The notes beneath the pieces were generated by a model, which had not been told where the DNA came from, did no database searches, and saw nothing but the letters and a program-made list of their open reading frames with translations. Source: Pseudomonadota bacterium (GTDB lineage Bacteria; Pseudomonadota; Gammaproteobacteria; Steroidobacterales; Steroidobacteraceae). Taken from it: a stretch of DNA of 22,904 bases. The position numbers and the translations under genes were made by a program. Positions 15,450-22,904 of the stretch are shown piece by piece (the first letter of the stretch is position 1; each line of letters starts with the position of its first letter). The stretch covers positions 1-22,904 of the forward strand of contig JAJXZV010000346.1 of NCBI GenBank assembly GCA_021779875.1, in the 5' to 3' direction.

Positions 15450-16117
15450 GGCGCCTTCGCTTCTTCCAGGCGATAGCCGAGGCCCCGGAGGCTGCGAATC
15501 ACGGCGGCATCGCCGAGCTTGGCGCGCAGCCGCGAGATGTGCGCTTCGACCGCGTTGGCGGTCAGGTCCTGATCCGGCTGGGCCACGGCCTGTTGCACGC
15601 GTTCCTTGGGCACGATCTGCCCGACGCGGCGCACCAGGCAGTCGAGCAGCGCCCACTCGCGGGCGGTGAGCACCACCTCGGCCTCGTCGACCTGCAGGCG
15701 ACGGCCGACCAGGTCCACGTGCAGGCGGTTCAGGTGGATGATGCCGTCGAGGGCGCCGCGCGAGCGGCGCAACAATGCGCGGCAGCGGGCGACCAGTTCG
15801 GCCGGCTCGAAGGGTTTGCCGAGAAAATCATCGGCGCCCAGGTCGAGCGCCTTCACCTTGTCGTCGAGGGTGCAGCGCGCCGTCAGGATCAGCGCCGGCA
15901 GCGACTTGCCGCTGCCGCGCAGACGGCGCAGCAGCGTCAGCCCGTCGGCGCCTGGCAGTCCCACGTCGACCACGGCGAGCGCGAAATCCTCGGCGTCGAG
16001 CGCCGCGCGCGCGGCCTCGGCGCTCCTGACCCGATGCACGCTGAACTGCGCGGCGGCGAGGCTGCCCGATATGGCGTCCGCCACGATATCGTCGTCTTCC
16101 ACCACCAAGAGTCGCAC
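15446..16117 (-). CDS. Two-component response regulator, OmpR family (TctD/QseB-like)
   Basis: About 223 residues, start GTG 16117 (VRLLVVEDDD). Receiver domain at about 1-115 with acidic residues E7/D8/D9, phosphoacceptor D51 (AVVDVGLPGADG), the conserved Thr in LILTAR and K101 (FLGKPFEP). The winged-helix DNA-binding domain (about 128-218) has VVLTAREWALLDCLVRRVGQ and AVEAHISRLRAKLGDA...SLRGLGYRLEE, the OmpR/PhoB type. It is 6 bases from the FHA gene stop and overlaps the kinase gene, so the three genes form one transcription unit. OmpR-type regulators bind direct repeats with 10-11-base spacing, and such a repeat lies upstream of fimU. Confidence 0.93.
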   Translation of the reverse strand: MRLLVVEDDDIVADAISGSLAAAQFSVHRVRSAEAARAALDAEDFALAVVDVGLPGADGLTLLRRLRGSGKSLPALILTARCTLDDKVKALDLGADDFLGKPFEPAELVARCRALLRRSRGALDGIIHLNRLHVDLVGRRLQVDEAEVVLTAREWALLDCLVRRVGQIVPKERVQQAVAQPDQDLTANAVEAHISRLRAKLGDAAVIRSLRGLGYRLEEAKAP

Positions 16118-16123
16118 GAGGCG

Positions 16124-17425
16124 CTACGCGTCGCCGATCGCCCGATCGTCCGCGACCCCGAGGCGCCTCGGCGGATTGAGCGCGCGCAGCCGGGTTTCGA
16201 AGGCCTTGGCGAAGGTCTCGGCGAACACGTGCGGGAACCCGTCGGCCGGGCGCTGGGCGAGTCCGCCGAACAGCTCGGCATAGAGCTCCCAGTACCTGGC
16301 CTTGTTCTGGGCGCCGAACACGCCGCGCTTGGTGGCCCGATCGAAGCGCAGCTCGAGCTCCTTCGGATCGACGCGCGTCAGGAACTCGTCGAAGGCGGCG
16401 CGCATGGCGGCGAGCGTCGCGCCGTGCTGCGCCTTCAAATCGCGGAAGTTGTCGCGCAGGGTCTCCACCGAGCCGCCGCGCGTCGAACGGGTGGTCAGCA
16501 GGCGCACCAGCGCCTCGTCGACGCCGTGCGCGACGCTCAGCGGGGACCCGGGCCCGTCGGCGGGCGGCGGCGGGATGCGGAACCGATTGCGGAACTCGGT
16601 GCGGCCTTGGTTCAGGTCCATGAGGCCGAGCACCGCCTCGCGCAGCAGCTGTCCGGCGAGCTGCAGCACGGCGCCGCGGTTCTCGCCGATGCTGCGCGGG
16701 TCGATGCCCGCGCCGCGGCAGAAGGCCGCGAGGCCGGTGTCCGGCTCGGATTCCGGTGCCGGAGCGCGCGGGATCGAGGTGCCGAGCGAGGGATGGCTGG
16801 CCGCGAGCGCGGCCGGCGTCGCGGGCGCATCGACCTTGAGCGGCCGGGTCATCAGGTGCCACGGCGTGCCGGCGCCGGCTTCCGCTTCGATGCGCTGGCC
16901 GTAGGCGTCGCGCGGCCCCAGGACCGGTTCAGGTTCGGGATCCGGCGGGGAGTCCTGCTCGACCAGGCGGTCGCTGTACTCGAGCAGCTGGCTCAGGTCG
17001 AGGTCGGCGCCGAGGTCGTCGGCGGTGGATTTGCGCACCGCGGACGAAGCGACCTTGCCGTCGTAGGCGACGATGGCGCTCTCGTCCGGGGGGAAATCGT
17101 TGCTCTTGTCGATGCTGACCTGCAGCTCGTATTCGCCGAGGCGGACGTAGTCGCCGTCCTTGAGCACGTAGTCGTGGTACTTGCCGAGCGGCACCTGGGC
17201 GCCGTTCACGTAGGTGCCGTTCGAGCTGGTGTCCACCAGCACGTAGGATCCCGCCCGAAAATCGATGCGCGCGTGTTTGCCCGACAGGTAGCGCTCGGGG
17301 TCGGGTAGAATCCACTCGTTGTCCGTGGATCGCCCGATCGTGCCGCCGTGCACGCCGAACACCTTGGTCGATTTGGCACCGAGGCGGGCTGCGTGATCGC
17401 TGACGACGCTTAGGCGCAAGGTCAT
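16124..17425 (-). CDS. tagH: TagH-like FHA-domain protein (type VI secretion-associated family)
   Basis: About 433 residues. ATG 17425 has an excellent ribosome binding site (GGAGGGAG, 5 bases before). The N-terminal FHA domain (about 5-105) binds phosphothreonine peptides and retains the key residues: GR at 31-32, S48 and H51 (SGKH), and SSNGTYVNG from 67. A Pro/Ala/Glu-rich linker follows to about 215. The C-terminal part has the TagH/T6SS-FHA features: GAGID, LAGQLLREAVLGLMDLNQGRTEFRNRF, SVAHGVDEALVRLL, ATLAAMRAAFDEFLTRVDPKELELRFDRATKRG and KARYWELYAELF. In type VI loci TagH works with a PppA/PpkA phosphatase-kinase pair. None of these nor any T6SS structural gene is in the window; instead it leads a two-component operon. 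The family call is firm, but the role here is unknown. Confidence 0.88.
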   Translation of the reverse strand: MTLRLSVVSDHAARLGAKSTKVFGVHGGTIGRSTDNEWILPDPERYLSGKHARIDFRAGSYVLVDTSSNGTYVNGAQVPLGKYHDYVLKDGDYVRLGEYELQVSIDKSNDFPPDESAIVAYDGKVASSAVRKSTADDLGADLDLSQLLEYSDRLVEQDSPPDPEPEPVLGPRDAYGQRIEAEAGAGTPWHLMTRPLKVDAPATPAALAASHPSLGTSIPRAPAPESEPDTGLAAFCRGAGIDPRSIGENRGAVLQLAGQLLREAVLGLMDLNQGRTEFRNRFRIPPPPADGPGSPLSVAHGVDEALVRLLTTRSTRGGSVETLRDNFRDLKAQHGATLAAMRAAFDEFLTRVDPKELELRFDRATKRGVFGAQNKARYWELYAELFGGLAQRPADGFPHVFAETFAKAFETRLRALNPPRRLGVADDRAIGDA

Positions 17426-17497
17426 GTTCGCTCCCTCCAACGGGTCCGAGGCTTTGCGCTAAGTGCCCGTATATTATGGTGAAATGCTAGCAACGGT

Positions 17498-17509
17498 CGG
17501 AGCGCTCCG
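17498..17509. promoter_or_regulatory. 12-bp palindrome overlapping the DUF1820 ribosome binding site
   Basis: CGGAGCGCTCCG is a perfect palindrome ending one base before ATG 17511 and containing its GGAG. It sits in the 85-base region shared with the divergent tagH-like gene, so it could be an operator. AT-rich bases at 17470-17478 (TATATTATG) are the only promoter-like sequence, and could give a -10 on either strand (CATAAT on the minus strand, with a weak TCCGAC 17 bases upstream). Confidence 0.3.
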
Positions 17510-17510
17510 G

Positions 17511-17852
17511 ATGGCCGCGAGTCACATTTTCAAGATTCTGTTCGTGAATCAGGGCAAGGTCTACGAGATCTACGCGCGCAAAGTGGGTCATGGGAGCCTG
17601 TTCGGCTTCATCGAAGTCGAGGAACTCGTCTTCGGTAGTCGGACCACCGTGGTCGTCGATCCGACCGAAGAGAAGATAAAGGCCGAGTTCGACGATGTAA
17701 AGCGCACCTACCTGCCGCTGCATTCGGTGCTGCGCATCGACGAGGTGAAGAAGCACGGGGTGAGCAAGATCGTCGCCCTCGAGGGCGGCAACGTCGCCCA
17801 ATTCCCCTCGCCGGTGTACCCGCCGGGCGGGGATTCGAACCTGCGCAAGTAG
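17511..17852 (+). CDS. DUF1820 family protein
   Basis: Small conserved protein of unknown function, about 113 residues, probably cytoplasmic (no signal peptide or membrane segment). ATG 17511 is chosen because GGAG lies 8 bases upstream and the family begins in this way; an upstream in-frame GTG at 17463 would overlap the promoter-like sequence. The sequence is typical of DUF1820: HIFKILFVNQGKVYEIYARKV, LFGFIEVEELVFG, VVVDPTEEKIKAEFDDVKRTYLP, HSVLRIDEVKKHGVSKI. The family is found mainly in gammaproteobacteria. It lies 45 bases upstream of purL on the same strand, so co-transcription is possible, but a separate purL promoter is also likely. No molecular function can be stated. Confidence 0.88.
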   Translation: MAASHIFKILFVNQGKVYEIYARKVGHGSLFGFIEVEELVFGSRTTVVVDPTEEKIKAEFDDVKRTYLPLHSVLRIDEVKKHGVSKIVALEGGNVAQFPSPVYPPGGDSNLRK

Positions 17853-17883
17853 GCCGCCCGCGCCCGTGATCCGCCGCGAAACC

Positions 17884-17892
17884 TGTTAAAAT
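17884..17892 (+). promoter_or_regulatory. Extended -10 element immediately before purL
   Basis: TG-T-TAAAAT forms an extended -10 with no good -35. Its end is only 5 bases from ATG 17898, which would put the transcription start at or next to the start codon. No Shine-Dalgarno is visible before that ATG, consistent with leaderless translation from this promoter. Confidence 0.4.
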
Positions 17893-17897
17893 TGCGC

Positions 17898-21794
<3,897 letters not shown>

Positions 21795-21803
21795 GCCCGC
21801 GGA

Positions 21804-22493
21804 TCAGCCGGCGGCGCTCACCGTCTGCGCGGGAGCGACGAATCGGCGGAACGTCATGGCCTGCTTGAGGCGGGCCTTGCGCACGAAGGTCTGGTAGAGC
21901 AGGTCGCGCATCACCTCGAGCAGGATGCCGGCGGACTCGGCGCCCAGCGCCGGCTGATTGGGCCACGGATCGCTGTCGCTGCCGAACAGCACCGCGCGCA
22001 GGACGCTGAAGGAGGCCTCGTCGAGTTCGGCGATGGAGCGGATCTCCTGCAGCGTGTCGAACATGTCGAGCTTGCCGCGCTCGCCGAGCTCGCGGAACAG
22101 CGACTGCGCCGTGCGCCGGCTCATGGAACCGAAGGCGTTCCAGCATCCCGCCGAGTAGCAGGCGAGGGCCTCCTTGAACAGATCCTGCGCCCCGGCCGGC
22201 AGGTAGGTGATGGGGAACTGCTCGCGCGCCCGCTCGATCTCGATGAAGTGGGCGGCGAGCTCGACCCGCTGCGGCCCGAACGACTTGACCGCGAACTTGA
22301 GGAACACGGGCTCGCCGCAGGCGTCGCAGCGAAACACGATGCCGGCATGCTTCGGCCGGCGGCGGTTCAGATCCTCGAAGCGCGGCACGGCCGTGGCGGT
22401 CAGGTGCGTCATCGTCTGACAATGCGGGCAGTTGAGCGCGACCCCCTGATACTCGGTGTGCAGCTCATCCTGCGGCGAGACGTAGATCGACAT
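21804..22493 (-). CDS. DUF4145 domain protein with N-terminal zinc ribbon
   Basis: About 229 residues, ATG 22493, no signal peptide. The N-terminal part has two CxxC pairs (C22/C25 in NCPHC and C56/C59 in CDACG), which should bind zinc. The C-terminal helical part resembles DUF4145: LPAGAQDLFKEALACYSAGCWNAFGSMSRRTAQSLFRELG, where the ...EA..C...G...A....RR..E pattern is characteristic. DUF4145 proteins occur alone and fused to nucleases or defence proteins, but no such fusion is present here and the function is unknown. The gene starts 3 bases after the ettA stop, so it is probably translated from the same mRNA. Confidence 0.75.
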   Translation of the reverse strand: MSIYVSPQDELHTEYQGVALNCPHCQTMTHLTATAVPRFEDLNRRRPKHAGIVFRCDACGEPVFLKFAVKSFGPQRVELAAHFIEIERAREQFPITYLPAGAQDLFKEALACYSAGCWNAFGSMSRRTAQSLFRELGERGKLDMFDTLQEIRSIAELDEASFSVLRAVLFGSDSDPWPNQPALGAESAGILLEVMRDLLYQTFVRKARLKQAMTFRRFVAPAQTVSAAG

Positions 22494-22496
22494 CGT

Positions 22497-22904
22497 TCAC
22501 CCCGATAGCGGCTTGTAACGGATGCGGTGCGGCTGCGCCGCGTCCTCCCCCTTGCGCCGCTTGTGATCCTCCACGTACTCCTGATAATTGCCCTCGAACC
22601 AGACCACCTGCGAGTCTCCCTCGAAGGCGAGGATGTGGGTCGCGATGCGGTCGAGGAACCAGCGGTCGTGCGAGATCACGACCGCGCAGCCCGGGAACGC
22701 GCCGAGCGCCTCCTCGAGGGCGCGCAAGGTCTCGATGTCGAGATCGTTGGTCGGCTCGTCGAGCAGCAGCACGTTGCCGCCCGCCTTGAGCACCTTCGCC
22801 AGGTGCACGCGGTTGCGTTCGCCGCCGGACAATTCGCCGATGAACTGCTGCTGCTGGGCGCCCTTGAAGTTGAACCGGCCGACGTAGCCGCGCGAGGAAG
22901 TCTC
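22497..22904 (-). CDS. ettA: Energy-dependent translational throttle protein EttA, C-terminal part (5' end outside window)
   Basis: The last 135 residues of an ABC-F ATPase, open to the window edge. EttA binds the ribosomal E site and restrains early elongation when ATP is low. Visible are YVGRFNFKG, the ABC signature [15 protein letters not shown], Walker [18 protein letters not shown], and the switch region [18 protein letters not shown], then the EttA-specific tail ([24 protein letters not shown]). The tail and RFNFKG distinguish EttA from Uup, YbiT and YheS. The DUF4145 gene follows after 3 bases. Confidence 0.96.
   Translation of the reverse strand, partial: ETSSRGYVGRFNFKGAQQQQFIGELSGGERNRVHLAKVLKAGGNVLLLDEPTNDLDIETLRALEEALGAFPGCAVVISHDRWFLDRIATHILAFEGDSQVVWFEGNYQEYVEDHKRRKGEDAAQPHRIRYKPLSG

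Noticed and set aside
16124..17425. Presence of a type VI secretion locus
   Set aside because: Only the TagH-like gene is present; no TssA-M, Hcp, VgrG, ClpV or PpkA/PppA gene is in the window.
21804..22493. DUF4145 gene considered as part of a defence system
   Set aside because: No nuclease, helicase, restriction or toxin gene accompanies it, and its neighbours are purL and ettA.

Overview
The window is GC-rich, densely packed proteobacterial chromosome, most likely from a gammaproteobacterium of the Xanthomonadales/Nevskiales/Steroidobacterales type. The evidence is a full-length fused PurL, a DUF1820 gene, EttA, a Pseudomonas-like minor pilin operon and a PqqU (YncD)-type receptor. This placement is an inference from gene content only. 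Seventeen protein genes cover almost everything. No non-coding stretch exceeds about 175 bases, and I see no rRNA, tRNA, CRISPR array, insertion sequence or phage gene.

Layout. (1) 1-3680, plus strand: the end of an archaic (sigma/Csu-like) chaperone-usher operon, with periplasmic chaperone (5' end outside the window), outer-membrane usher and one spore-coat-U-type pilin. (2) 3681-4166, minus strand: an unrecognised exported protein whose stop codon abuts that of the pilin. (3) 4339-6465, plus: a TonB-dependent receptor closely resembling E. coli YncD/PqqU, the pyrroloquinoline quinone receptor. (4) 6563-7522, plus: a secreted Gly-rich repeat protein with a conserved-looking C-terminal segment. 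(5) 7526-14028, minus: a complete type IV pilus minor pilin operon in the order fimU-pilV-pilW-pilX-pilY1-pilE, with 4-base ATGA overlaps at four junctions. (6) 14103-17425, minus, directly upstream of the pilus operon: a TagH-like FHA protein, an OmpR-family response regulator and a TctE/QseC-like histidine kinase, apparently co-transcribed. (7) 17511-21794, plus: a DUF1820 gene and purL. (8) 21804-22904, minus: the end of ettA followed by a DUF4145/zinc-ribbon gene.

How the genes fit together. Most of 1-14028 concerns the cell surface: two unrelated pilus systems (chaperone-usher and type IV), a receptor and a secreted Gly-rich protein. The most interesting arrangement is region 6 feeding region 5. 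A signalling cassette (phosphothreonine-binding FHA protein plus two-component system) lies 74 bases upstream of fimU. That gap holds a direct repeat of two CGTCAGC half-sites spaced 11 bases apart, overlapping the expected -35 position of a good -10 hexamer (TCTAAT). That is the expected arrangement for an OmpR-family activator, so the local regulator may directly control the minor pilins. PilY1 also carries an N-terminal lectin-like segment in place of the von Willebrand A domain of the Pseudomonas protein. Regions 7 and 8 are housekeeping.
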